This document shows, in pieces, positions 7,778 through 16,853 of a stretch of DNA of 64,000 nucleotides. Position numbers and translations under genes: made by a program. Source of the stretch: Phaeospirillum sp. (GTDB lineage: Bacteria > Pseudomonadota > Alphaproteobacteria > Rhodospirillales > Magnetospirillaceae); NCBI GenBank assembly GCA_030651575.1, contig JAUSFB010000048.1, positions 1 through 64,000 of the forward strand, read 5' to 3'. The notes beneath the pieces are model-generated. The model did not search any database. It was not told the DNA's origin and saw only the letters and a program-made list of their open reading frames with translations. Numbering within the stretch: position 1 is the stretch's first letter; each line of letters opens with the position of its first letter.

Positions 7778-10700
7778 ATGCATATGGGTCCTTCGCACCT
7801 GCCTCCCGTCAAATCCCTGGCGATTCCCGTCGCGGACGCCCCTCCTGTCGCCGGAACCAAGCCCGCCGCCGGTGGTCCGGTGATCGGCAAGGTGCTGAAG
7901 GTTCAGGGCGACGCCTGGATCATCCATGACGGACAGAAGATCCCGGCCAAGGCCGAAGCGGCCCTGGTCCAGGGCGATTCGGTGGAAACCGCCCAGGGCG
8001 CTGAAATCTCTTTGGTGTTCGCCGACCGTTCGACCTTCGCGCTGAAGGATAAGGGGCTGGTGGGGCTGGACGAGTTCAGCTACGACCCCGCCACCAAATC
8101 CGGTCACGAGACCTTCCTGGTGGCTCAGGGCGGCTTCAACTTCGTATCCGGCGACATCGCCAAGACCCAGCCCGACGCCGCCCGCCTCGCCACCCCGGTC
8201 ATGACCATGGGCATTCGCGGCACCACCGTGGCCGGAGCGGTGGGGGCCGATGGCGCGACCTCGGTGGCGCTGCTGCCCGATCCCGGCTCTAATTTCGTCG
8301 GCGAAGTCACCGTCGGCAAGACCGGCGGCGGTGGCGAAAGCTTCACCATCAATTCGGCCGGTTCCGGCATCGTCGGCGCCACCTCCGGCGGGTCGTGGGC
8401 GGTCAGCGCCAACGCCATCGCCGCCGTTGCCGCCTCCATTCCCGCCGCCGTCGCCCCGCCCGCCACGCCGCCGGCCTTGCCGGCGGCTCCCGCCGCCGCT
8501 CCCGGCGGCACGGGACAGGCCCCGACGGGAACCGGCGCAGCGGCTGCCGCCGCAGTTCAGGCGGGACCGGTGCAGGCGGCTCAGCAGATGGGAACCGTTC
8601 AGCAGACGGGGCCTGTGGTTGATCCCGGCGCCAGTACTGAACCGGTCAAACTCCCGCCCGTGACCGAAACCAAAGTGGTTGTTGTCGTTGATTCCGGCCC
8701 CATAACCACCAAGACCGATTCCGGACCGGGTGGGGGAGGCGGTACAGGATTCGGGGGGGGATCCGGGACGGGCGGCGGCAATGTCATCATCAGTTTCTCA
8801 AACCGCAACCCCACCACCAACACGGTGACGCTGACGTCCAGCCCCGAGGACGCCGCCGTCACCATCACCAAGGCGTCGTTGCTGGCCAATGCCCATGACG
8901 CCGACGGGAACGCCCTGACGGTGACCGGCATCGCCGTCAATCATGGCGCGATCGTCGATAACGGTTCCAGCTACACCTTCACGCCCCCCGCCGATTTCAA
9001 TGGCGTCGTCACCTTCACCTATGCCGTCGAGGACGGGAAGGGCGGCAGTGTCGGCGGAGTCGCCGACTTGACCGTGACCCCGGTCAACGACGCGCCGACC
9101 GTCAGCGGCGCCGCGGCGGCGACCAATGGCTACGGCAATCATCTGATCACCTTCACCAAGGCGCAATTGCTGGCCAACGTCACCGATGTCGATGTTGGCG
9201 ATACCCTGTCCGTCGGCGTCGTGACCACTCCGAGCGGAACCGTGGTGGATAACGGCAACAACACCTACACTTTGTCTCCCACCACCAATCTCAGCGGGGG
9301 GGTGACGCTCAGTTATACCGTCACCGACAGCAATGGCGGCACCGTCGCCAATACCGCCACCCTGACTTTGACCGCCAGCCCGATCAATGTCGGACTGGGT
9401 GGGGGCAGCGGCACCGCCGGAACCGGCTTGACGCTCACCGGCTCGGTCAGCGCCTCCGACGCGGCCGGCGACAGCTTCACCTATGCCCTGGTCGGAGCCA
9501 ATGGCGGCGCGGCTTATGGCACGGTGTCGATCAATTCCGCCAATGGGTCTTATAGTTATGTCCAATCCGACAGTTCGCCCAGTACCGACACCTTCCAGGT
9601 CATCATCACCAACCCCGATGGCTATACCAAGACAGTCACCGTCACGGTCATCGAGAGCCAGCTGACCCAGTCGGGTTCAACCCTCCACGCCACCACGACC
9701 ACGGCAGTGGTGGATGCCGACTTTGCCGCCTTCAGCGGGGCCACCACCTTTGCGTTCGACGTGGCCGCCGGGGCTCAAAGCGTCGTGCTGGGGGCCAATG
9801 CCGAGGCGGCGGGGGTCTCCATCGTCGATGCCACCGTGACCACGGGCGGCGTGACCATCAACGCCGCCACCACCACCCAAAGCATGAGCCTCTACGGTGG
9901 CAGCGGCGCCGATTCGTTCGTGGGGGGGGCGGGAAATGACGTGATCCATGCCGCCAGCAACGACGCATTGATCAATGGCGGATCGGGAACGGCGGATGTG
10001 CTGTCCGTGGACGCGATAAATTTCGACGATGGACTTGGCAATAACGGCCAGATTGTGAATGTCGAAATCATCAACATCACGAATGCGACCACGGCGGGCC
10101 AATGGTTCAAGTTCGACGACCAGAACGATGGCTTCACCATCAACGTGACCAGCACCCAGAACGTCACAATCCAGGGCAGCCAGGGCAACGACGTCATCAA
10201 CGGCGGCGCCGCCAATGAAGCCATCCTGGCTGATCCGGGAGCCGACACCATCACCGGTGGGGTCGGGGCCGATGTGCTGACCGGCGGCGCGGACAGCGAT
10301 GTGTTCGCCTATACCAGTTCAGCCCAATCCCTCGATGCGGTGGGAAGCCGCGACACCATCACCGACTTCACCACCGGCGTCGACCAGATCAAAATCGCCT
10401 TAAGCGGAACCCATGTGGATGTGTCGGGATTTGACGCCGCCGCGGGAACCTATAACGGCGGCCAGGCCGGGCTTATTGGCGGCAGTGTTGTCGGGGACGG
10501 CTTTTATTCCAGTCTTGATGACGCCCTGTATATCTATGTACAGGGCACCACCACCGATATATCAGCCGATGGCGGATACGTCATCGGCAGCGTCAATCAG
10601 ATCAACGCCGTCGATCTGCAATTCGATATTATCGGCACGGTGGGCAATGACACGCTGGTCGGCGGCGCCGGAGCCGACACGATCGCGGGTAGCGGCGGCA

Positions 10701-11077
10701 CCGACACCCTGACCGGCGGCGCCGGAGCCGACACCTTCATGTCGAGCAGCGCCAGCGGCACGGCGGTGGTGACCGATTTTCAGGGGGGAACCGATTTCGT
10801 CGGCCTGTCCAACGTCCAGTTCGGGCTGGGCACGTCCGGCAATCTGGCGGCGAGCCAATACGCCGAAAGCGCCACCGCCATGTCGGGCTCGGCGGTTGAT
10901 TACGGTGGGGGAAATACCGGCGCGGGCATCGTCGCCATCGACAATGGCGGCAATACCGAACTGTGGCATACCACCGCCCTGGAGGCTGCCACCACCGTCA
11001 ACTCCCACCAGATCGCGACCCTGAACACGGTCAACACCACCGCCCTGGACAGTACCAGCTTTCACCTGGCGGTGTGA
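7778..11077 (+). CDS. Large secreted FecR/cadherin-like/RTX protein, likely substrate of the adjacent type I system
   Basis: About 1,099 residues from the ATG at 7778 (GGACTTGGG just upstream; an earlier in-frame TTG at 7763 is less likely). A FecR-like domain covers roughly residues 25-155 (VIGKVLKVQGDAW, LVFADRSTFALKDKG, VMTMGIRGTT). An Ala/Pro/Gly-rich linker follows (to about 330), then tandem cadherin/VCBS-like beta domains ending in VTPVNDAP-type phrases (about 340-540), a third beta domain, and blocks of RTX calcium-binding nonapeptides (GGSGADSFVGGAGNDVI, GGVGADVLTGGADSD, GGAGADTIAGSGGTD) up to the uncleaved C-terminal secretion signal. Position directly after the exporter genes makes it the probable cargo, a surface adhesin or matrix protein rather than an obvious enzyme or toxin. 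It ends 7 bases from the convergent dmsC-like gene. Confidence 0.85.
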   Translation: MHMGPSHLPPVKSLAIPVADAPPVAGTKPAAGGPVIGKVLKVQGDAWIIHDGQKIPAKAEAALVQGDSVETAQGAEISLVFADRSTFALKDKGLVGLDEFSYDPATKSGHETFLVAQGGFNFVSGDIAKTQPDAARLATPVMTMGIRGTTVAGAVGADGATSVALLPDPGSNFVGEVTVGKTGGGGESFTINSAGSGIVGATSGGSWAVSANAIAAVAASIPAAVAPPATPPALPAAPAAAPGGTGQAPTGTGAAAAAAVQAGPVQAAQQMGTVQQTGPVVDPGASTEPVKLPPVTETKVVVVVDSGPITTKTDSGPGGGGGTGFGGGSGTGGGNVIISFSNRNPTTNTVTLTSSPEDAAVTITKASLLANAHDADGNALTVTGIAVNHGAIVDNGSSYTFTPPADFNGVVTFTYAVEDGKGGSVGGVADLTVTPVNDAPTVSGAAAATNGYGNHLITFTKAQLLANVTDVDVGDTLSVGVVTTPSGTVVDNGNNTYTLSPTTNLSGGVTLSYTVTDSNGGTVANTATLTLTASPINVGLGGGSGTAGTGLTLTGSVSASDAAGDSFTYALVGANGGAAYGTVSINSANGSYSYVQSDSSPSTDTFQVIITNPDGYTKTVTVTVIESQLTQSGSTLHATTTTAVVDADFAAFSGATTFAFDVAAGAQSVVLGANAEAAGVSIVDATVTTGGVTINAATTTQSMSLYGGSGADSFVGGAGNDVIHAASNDALINGGSGTADVLSVDAINFDDGLGNNGQIVNVEIINITNATTAGQWFKFDDQNDGFTINVTSTQNVTIQGSQGNDVINGGAANEAILADPGADTITGGVGADVLTGGADSDVFAYTSSAQSLDAVGSRDTITDFTTGVDQIKIALSGTHVDVSGFDAAAGTYNGGQAGLIGGSVVGDGFYSSLDDALYIYVQGTTTDISADGGYVIGSVNQINAVDLQFDIIGTVGNDTLVGGAGADTIAGSGGTDTLTGGAGADTFMSSSASGTAVVTDFQGGTDFVGLSNVQFGLGTSGNLAASQYAESATAMSGSAVDYGGGNTGAGIVAIDNGGNTELWHTTALEAATTVNSHQIATLNTVNTTALDSTSFHLAV

Positions 11078-11084
11078 GGCGGGC

Positions 11085-11924
11085 CTATGCCTCCACCGCC
11101 CGGCTGACTCCCCGGCCGCGCACCGGGGTTTGGCGAATGACGGGACCACGGGTAAAGGCGGCCTTGGTCACCAGCAGGATCTTGATTCCCCAGCCCGAGG
11201 CCATCGCAAGACTTCCACCCAGGGCGGCCAGGGGGATTGGGACCACCAGCGCCGTCAGGATCAGGACCAGCCCTGCCAGTTGCGCCGCCCGCAGGGTTCT
11301 GGCGGCGGGTGAGTCCAGACATTCCAGGGTTCCGGCGGGGGCTTTGCCGCGGACCAATCCCCGGCGATAGGCCCGCCACGCGGTTTCACGGGCCAAGGCG
11401 GCGGCCAGGGCGATGGCGATCCAGACGGTGGAGGCCTCCCCCAGCACCAGATACGCGCCGGCGCCCTCCGCCAGTCCCGTGGCAATGATGAAGGGCATGA
11501 TTTCCGGCTGCTTCCAGGCGGGAATGCCGCGCGACGCCTTCAAGATGCGGGCCTGACAGTAGAGGAATCCCGCCGACAGGCCGAAAATCACCGGCGGCAG
11601 GGCCATGGGACCAAACGCCACATATGCGGCCACCGAGGCGGCCAATGGCCCGGCCACGATGCCTTCGCGGGTCATCCACGAGGTCTGGGGGTGAAAAAAC
11701 ACGTTCAACGCCCGCCACGGCTTACCGATTTCCAGCCAGACCAGGGACAGCCCGACCATGACGCAGCACAGGCCGGCCGCCAGGGGGATGGTGGCGTCAC
11801 GCCCCGTCAGGGCCGCCACCGCCGAGACCATCAGCAATCCGGCGCCGGTACCGCCGCCGATGAAATTTCCCGCCGCCCGCAAGTCCCAGAATCCCTGGCG
11901 TTTGGCCGTGATGATCTGTCTCAT
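11085..11924 (-). CDS. DmsC-like membrane anchor subunit of a molybdopterin oxidoreductase
   Basis: A 279-residue integral membrane protein with about eight hydrophobic helices and few charged loops, resembling the DmsC anchor family (LWLEIGKPWRALNVF-type phrase, here near residue 60, and RILKASRGIPAWKQPEI near 130). Such subunits bind quinone and exchange electrons with the Fe-S subunit. Its ATG overlaps the stop of the upstream Fe-S gene by four bases, and it is the last gene of the operon. By position it would correspond to PadD if the complex is a phenylacetyl-CoA:acceptor oxidoreductase; that assignment rests on the catalytic subunit. Confidence 0.8.
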   Translation of the reverse strand: MRQIITAKRQGFWDLRAAGNFIGGGTGAGLLMVSAVAALTGRDATIPLAAGLCCVMVGLSLVWLEIGKPWRALNVFFHPQTSWMTREGIVAGPLAASVAAYVAFGPMALPPVIFGLSAGFLYCQARILKASRGIPAWKQPEIMPFIIATGLAEGAGAYLVLGEASTVWIAIALAAALARETAWRAYRRGLVRGKAPAGTLECLDSPAARTLRAAQLAGLVLILTALVVPIPLAALGGSLAMASGWGIKILLVTKAAFTRGPVIRQTPVRGRGVSRAVEA

Positions 11925-12574
11925 AGCGCACCCTTGTCCCAGATGTAGTAAAAGCCCGGCCCGGTTCCCTCGTCCTCATGCATGCGGAACCACTGGTTCT
12001 CGGCGACGAGGCGGGAAACCGGACTGTCCGGGTCGTGGATGTCGCCAAATCGCAGCGCCCCGGACAGGCAGGAATTGACGCAGGCCGGAGTCGCGTCCGG
12101 GTCACAGCCGGGAACCTTTCCCGCCGCCACGCCGGCATCGATGCGATCGACACAGAAGGTGCATTTGGTGACGACCCCGATCTTGGCGGGGTCAAAACGC
12201 GCCCGTTCCGACTCCAGTGGCGCGCCGCCATAGGCGAATTCGGCGTGATCCACCTTGTAACGCGCCTCGTAGGGGCACGCGATGGCGCAATAGCCGCAGC
12301 CGATGCACAGATCGTAGTCGATGGTGACGATGCCGTCCTTGCGTTTGCCGGTCGCGGTGGAGGGGCAGACCTCCATGCAGGGCGGCTCGTCGCAATGCTG
12401 GCAACCGGTGGGGACGAACACCCGGCTGACATCGGGATATTCGCCCGCCTCCAGGTCGAGGACGCGCCGCCATTGCACGCCGGGCGGCGTGCCGTTGGTC
12501 TCCTTGCACGATGCGGTGCAGGTCTGGCAGCCGACGCAGCGGCGCAGATCGGTGATCATGACGTAACGGGTCAT
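11921..12574 (-). CDS. DmsB/PadC-like iron-sulfur electron-transfer subunit
   Basis: A 217-residue ferredoxin-type subunit with four [4Fe-4S] cysteine sets: CVGCQTCTASC at residues 13-23, CQHCDEPPCMEVCP, CIGCGYCAIACP, and CTFC with a distal C-x-C pair (VPGC, ACVNSC). This is the standard DmsB/NrfC arrangement carrying electrons between the molybdenum subunit and the membrane anchor. There is no signal peptide, so the complex probably faces the cytoplasm unless carried across by a partner. It overlaps fdhD upstream and the anchor gene downstream by ATGA junctions. Confidence 0.88.
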   Translation of the reverse strand: MTRYVMITDLRRCVGCQTCTASCKETNGTPPGVQWRRVLDLEAGEYPDVSRVFVPTGCQHCDEPPCMEVCPSTATGKRKDGIVTIDYDLCIGCGYCAIACPYEARYKVDHAEFAYGGAPLESERARFDPAKIGVVTKCTFCVDRIDAGVAAGKVPGCDPDATPACVNSCLSGALRFGDIHDPDSPVSRLVAENQWFRMHEDEGTGPGFYYIWDKGAL

Positions 12575-13428
12575 GGGGCGACTCCCTCGGAATTGACGTG
12601 ACCGCCGATGCGCTCCGGCCCGGCATAAAGGACGTGATGATTGTGCCGCGCGAAGCCCACCAGGGTGAGGTTCAGCGACTCGGCCATGCGGATGGCCAGC
12701 ACGGTGGGCGCGCTGATGGCGGCCAAGATGCCGATGCCCATGGCGGCGGTCTTTTGCACCATCTCATAGCTGGCCCGGCTGGTGACCACGGCGGCCCCCG
12801 CTCCGACATCCATCCCTGCCAGGGCCATGGCGCCGATCAGCTTGTCCAGGGCGTTGTGGCGGCCCACATCCTCGCGGATCAGGGCCAAAGCGCCATCGGG
12901 GGTGGCCCAGGCGGCGGCATGGGTGGCGCCGGTCAGGCGCTGCATGGGTTGATTGGCGGCAAGGTCGGTGAAGGCGTTTTGCAGGGCCGAGGCTTCCACC
13001 ATCGCACCCGACGTCACCGGCGCAATATCGCGGAACACCTGGGACAGGCTTTCCGTGCCGCACAATCCACAACCGGTACGCCCCACCATGCTGCGGCGGC
13101 GTTGCTTCAGGCGGTGAAAACGCGCGGCGGCGATGGATAGGCGGACCGCGATTCCCTCGCACCGTTCCTCCATCTCAAGGTCATGGATGTCGCGGGGATG
13201 GTCGATGATGCCTTCGGTCAGACTGAAGCCGACCGCGAAATCCTCCAGATCGGCGGGCGAGGCCAGCATCACCGCGTGGGAAACGCCGTTGAACTCCAGG
13301 CAGACCGGAACCTCGGCGGCGGCCACGTCGCTGGCGACTGCCGCCAGCCCATCCCGCCAGCGACGCACGGTGACGGTCTCCACGGCGGAATACCGCGTGG
13401 CGGAGGGGGGCATGGGCAAGGCGATCAT
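12571..13428 (-). CDS. fdhD: FdhD sulfurtransferase for molybdenum-cofactor sulfuration
   Basis: A 285-residue protein of the FdhD/NarQ family, which passes sulfur from a cysteine desulfurase to the bis-MGD cofactor of formate-dehydrogenase-like enzymes. The active-site loop is present as RTGCGLCGTESL (C120 and C123). Other family segments are EDFAVGFSLTEGII, DVGRHNALDKLIG and the C-terminal SAPTVLAIRMAESLNLTLVGFAR. It lies between the molybdenum subunit and Fe-S subunit genes with four-base overlaps on both sides, so this oxidoreductase probably depends on it. No formate dehydrogenase gene is seen in the window. Confidence 0.93.
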   Translation of the reverse strand: MIALPMPPSATRYSAVETVTVRRWRDGLAAVASDVAAAEVPVCLEFNGVSHAVMLASPADLEDFAVGFSLTEGIIDHPRDIHDLEMEERCEGIAVRLSIAAARFHRLKQRRRSMVGRTGCGLCGTESLSQVFRDIAPVTSGAMVEASALQNAFTDLAANQPMQRLTGATHAAAWATPDGALALIREDVGRHNALDKLIGAMALAGMDVGAGAAVVTSRASYEMVQKTAAMGIGILAAISAPTVLAIRMAESLNLTLVGFARHNHHVLYAGPERIGGHVNSEGVAP

Positions 13429-16181
13429 GCCAGCCTCCCGTCATTGGGCGGGCCGTCAACCCGCCTGACCGCGACGCGAACCACATCGGCCCCCGAGCCG
13501 GTAGCGTCGGTCAGTTCCAGCGACATCTGCGAGATGGAGTTCAGGGATGGATAATTCAGATCCTTGGCGAACGGCGTCTTCCAGTGCTGGAACTGGCCGG
13601 GAATGACGATGGTGTCGGGACGGCATCCCTGGACCAGCGCGGCGCGGCCGGTGGTCGATCCCACCACCGAGCTGACCTCCACCCAATCGCCGTCGCCGAT
13701 GCCCAGCTTGCGGGCGGACGAAGCGTTGATGATGACCGAACCGTGGCCGCGCAGATTTCCGGCGACCTCGTTCATCAGCGGGATGCCGGCGTTGTTGCCG
13801 GTGGTGTAGGGCATGGTCTTGGTGGTGATGCCCCAGAAGGGAAAATCCTCGGCCGAGGCACCCGCTTTTTCCACCGCGCGGACCCAGCGGCCCGGAACGT
13901 CGTGCCAATGGGGAATGCCCTGGTATTCCGCCAATTGCTCATCCCACCACTGGATATCGTGCTCGTGCAGGCGGCGGCCCAATTCCTCGCCGACCCGCAT
14001 GAGGCGCTCCTGATAGGGCAGCTCGTAGCGCAACCCCAATTGCACCATGGTGGGGTGGAGGTACCAGTCGTCACGGGCAAAGGGGACGACAAAGAAGCCA
14101 TTCTCCTTCATCCAGGCCAGATCCTTGACCTCGGCGCCCTCGGTGACGGAGGCGGTGGCGGCCTTACACACCGCGTCCCAGATGGCGTCCACCCCATGGG
14201 CCTCGTCTTCCCGGAGCGAGAAGTCAAAGCCCTCGCCCTTGAGCGGCACCAGAGCCGCGCCGCGATTCATCGCCTTGTTGTACGGCTCCAGCAGGCCGGT
14301 GCGCCGCGCCAGTTCCGTGGTGATCCAGGTAAAGTCCCGCGCCTCGCCCTGGGGAGCGACCGCCGGCTGACGCAGTACGAAGCCGTTATAGGCCCAGTGC
14401 TGTTCGACGAATTTGCTGCCGCCCGCCCGGATCAACTGGGTGCTTTCCAGGTCGGTGGCCTCGGGCAGCAAAACGTCGGCCATATGGTTGGTCTCGTCCA
14501 TGGTATAGGCGAAGGCCACCACGAACGGCATCTTGGTCATGTTTTCGGTCAGCTGGGTGGTGTCCCAAAACGAGACGGCCGGGTTGGTGCGATAGGCGAT
14601 CCACACATCCGGCGGCTCTGGCGCTTCCCAGTTGCCGGGGGCTTCCTTCAGGAACATCCAGGCCAGATGGGTCGGCCCCAGCGCCTGCGCCCAGGAGGAG
14701 TCGCCGACGATGGGAACCAGCGTCGTATGGGCGTTGCGGCCCTTGGGCTTGTCGGCCCACTTGCCTTTTTTGGTGGAGTTCATCTGGGCGTTCATGAAAC
14801 CGTCCTCGCCCGGCTTGACGCTTTTCAGGCGGTTGTCATGGGGGCGGTTGAGCCGCACCGTGGTGCCCAGCGTGCCGCCGGGTACCTCCAATGCGCCGAC
14901 CAGGGTCGCCAACACGGTGCGCGCCCAGCAGCATTCATAGGCTCCCCAGCCGTTATTGACGGTCTTGCCCAGCGTTACCGCCACCGGACGGAAGGGCAGC
15001 GTCTTGCCGTCCACTTCAATGGTTTGGCCGACGCAGGCGTTTTCCAGGTATTCCAGCGCAACCCGGCGCATGGTGGAGGCCGGGACGTCGCAGACCTGGG
15101 CGGCCCATTCCGGGGTATAGCCCGCCATGGCCTCGGTCAGGACGACGAAGGATGGCCGCGCGGCGACGCTGTGATGCCGGACGACCTCGCCATCGGCCAG
15201 GTGACTGACGGCCAGGGCCAGGGTGAACCCGCCCTCCAGGGCCGGAACTGCGCCGGGATGGTCAAAGGCCACCGGACCGCCGGTCACGGTATCCCACATC
15301 AGCGGCTTGGCGGTTTCGGGATCGCGCAGGTAATAGCCGTCCGGCCCCACCAGATAGGGCGACGCGGTGCGGTCGCGCAGGAAGTCCAGATCCAGCGCGG
15401 AACGCGGCGCTTCGTGCAGCATCACGTTCAGCATGGCGAACATGAAGGCCGGATCGGTCTTGGGCCGGATCGGCACCCACTCCGCCGAACAGGCGCCGGT
15501 GGGCGACAGATGGGGCTCGACCTGAACGCGCTTGATGCCGCGGACCCTGGCGTCAGCATGACGGCGCACGGCGCAGGGACCGCCCGACACCTCCACATTG
15601 GTGCCGAACGAAACGATGTAGTTGGTGTGCACGGTGTCGGCGCACACGGTAAAGGCCCGGTGCCAGTACTCGCCGTAGAGGTGCTCCGAGTGGACGCATT
15701 TGACACCCTGGCCGGAGCCAAAGCTGAAATCGATCGGCCCCCAGGCAGCCAGGAACGCCGGGAAGGTGCCCATATAGTTCGCCGGAGTGCCGCCATGACC
15801 AAAGGTGGCAGCAAGGCGCGGCATTCCCTGATCGTTGAGGAGTCCACGCTCTCGCAGCTCACGCAGGCGGGCGGCGACCAGATCCAGCGCCTCGTCCCAA
15901 CCGATGGCGACAAAGCCGGGGTCTTCGTATCGCCCCTTCCTTGGGTTGGTCCGCTTCATGGGGGTGAGAACGCGGTTGGGGTTATAGGTCTTTTGCACCA
16001 ACCCATACGCCTTGACGCAAGGCCGCCCATCGGCGGGATGAATGCCCATGCCGGCATGATTCGGCGTGACCCCGGTCGCCACGCCGTCTTCGACCGTGAC
16101 ACACATCAGATCCGGCCCTGCGACGCAGTTGTAGCAATAGGTCGGGACTGACTTCCTGACGCCGGAAACCTTGTCAAGCAT
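13425..16181 (-). CDS. Molybdopterin oxidoreductase catalytic subunit, PadB-like (candidate phenylacetyl-CoA:acceptor oxidoreductase)
   Basis: About 918 residues from the ATG at 16181, which has GGGAGGAG nine bases upstream. An N-terminal [4Fe-4S] motif uses C16, C19, C27 and C55 (TYCYNC, then PCVKAYG), followed by the bis-MGD binding domains of the DMSO reductase family. Segments such as LVQKTYNPNRVLTPMKRTNP, GHGGTPANYMGTFPAFLAAW and GQGVKCVHSEHLYGEYWHRA match what I remember of PadB, the catalytic subunit oxidising phenylacetyl-CoA to phenylglyoxylate anaerobically. The Fe-S and anchor partners fit PadC and PadD. Other pad genes are absent here, so the substrate is an inference and another small-molecule oxidoreductase remains possible. 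No Tat signal is seen. Confidence 0.7.
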   Translation of the reverse strand: MLDKVSGVRKSVPTYCYNCVAGPDLMCVTVEDGVATGVTPNHAGMGIHPADGRPCVKAYGLVQKTYNPNRVLTPMKRTNPRKGRYEDPGFVAIGWDEALDLVAARLRELRERGLLNDQGMPRLAATFGHGGTPANYMGTFPAFLAAWGPIDFSFGSGQGVKCVHSEHLYGEYWHRAFTVCADTVHTNYIVSFGTNVEVSGGPCAVRRHADARVRGIKRVQVEPHLSPTGACSAEWVPIRPKTDPAFMFAMLNVMLHEAPRSALDLDFLRDRTASPYLVGPDGYYLRDPETAKPLMWDTVTGGPVAFDHPGAVPALEGGFTLALAVSHLADGEVVRHHSVAARPSFVVLTEAMAGYTPEWAAQVCDVPASTMRRVALEYLENACVGQTIEVDGKTLPFRPVAVTLGKTVNNGWGAYECCWARTVLATLVGALEVPGGTLGTTVRLNRPHDNRLKSVKPGEDGFMNAQMNSTKKGKWADKPKGRNAHTTLVPIVGDSSWAQALGPTHLAWMFLKEAPGNWEAPEPPDVWIAYRTNPAVSFWDTTQLTENMTKMPFVVAFAYTMDETNHMADVLLPEATDLESTQLIRAGGSKFVEQHWAYNGFVLRQPAVAPQGEARDFTWITTELARRTGLLEPYNKAMNRGAALVPLKGEGFDFSLREDEAHGVDAIWDAVCKAATASVTEGAEVKDLAWMKENGFFVVPFARDDWYLHPTMVQLGLRYELPYQERLMRVGEELGRRLHEHDIQWWDEQLAEYQGIPHWHDVPGRWVRAVEKAGASAEDFPFWGITTKTMPYTTGNNAGIPLMNEVAGNLRGHGSVIINASSARKLGIGDGDWVEVSSVVGSTTGRAALVQGCRPDTIVIPGQFQHWKTPFAKDLNYPSLNSISQMSLELTDATGSGADVVRVAVRRVDGPPNDGRLA

Positions 16182-16199
16182 GGTGACATCTCCTCCCAA

Positions 16200-16666
16200 G
16201 CCCCGCGGGGCGCACCGGCATTTTTATGCTTCGTAATGCATTTTTTACGGAAGAGTCAAATTTTTTGCACCATAACACGCAAAGACGTGCAAGCCCGCCG
16301 GCGGACGCGGCAAAGCCAGAACGGCACGAATCCCGATGCCGCGCCAAGCCTACCTGGATCATGTCGCCGCCATACTTGGCTGGCTGATGGAAACCGAGCC
16401 GGGCTAAGCGTTGCCCGCCCGCTGGGGCCGCAATCCGATCCAGCCCATTGTCGGCCTGTTCGACCTCAACGCCACTGGCATCGCCCAGTTTGTCCATATC
16501 TCCATGGCCGCGGAGGCGATGAAGGGGCGGCAAGGCTTCCCACACGGGCCACCCGACCGCCGCTCCAATAACGTCGCCATGGCTACACCCGCGCTGCAAA
16601 TTCAATGGGGCACCTCGCCCCCCGCAAGGATGCAGGCCGCCTAATCCATTTATTTTCCATGAAAAT
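16200..16666. other. Gap upstream of the molybdoenzyme operon, with a possible decayed ORF
   Basis: About 470 bases. On the minus strand TTGACT followed 18 bases later by TACGAA (roughly 16230-16260) is a weak promoter candidate for the molybdoenzyme operon. On the plus strand 16336-16644 reads MPRQAYLDHVAAILGWLMETEPG, a TAA, then in the same frame WGRNPIQPIVGLFDLNATG and SMAAEAMKGRQG. It has some protein character but belongs to no family I know. No clear FNR-type palindrome is visible. Confidence 0.35.
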
Positions 16667-16812
<146 letters not shown>

Positions 16813-16853
16813 TGATGCGAGCAGGGTAGCGTTGTGCCGCAGTAGTGCCGAGG

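Noticed and set aside
9880..10760. Repeated Gly/Asp-coding sequence as a possible CRISPR or tandem DNA repeat
   Set aside because: The repeats are RTX nonapeptide codons within an open frame; spacing is 9 residues with varied codons and no CRISPR-like spacers.
13584..16151. 855-residue plus-strand ORF opposite the molybdoenzyme gene
   Set aside because: Shadow of the catalytic-subunit gene; composition is rich in Gly, His, Arg and Val as expected for antisense of GC-rich DNA.
13425..16181. Calling the molybdoenzyme a formate dehydrogenase because of fdhD
   Set aside because: The motifs after the Fe-S site and the DmsC-type anchor do not resemble formate dehydrogenases; PadB-like is a better fit.
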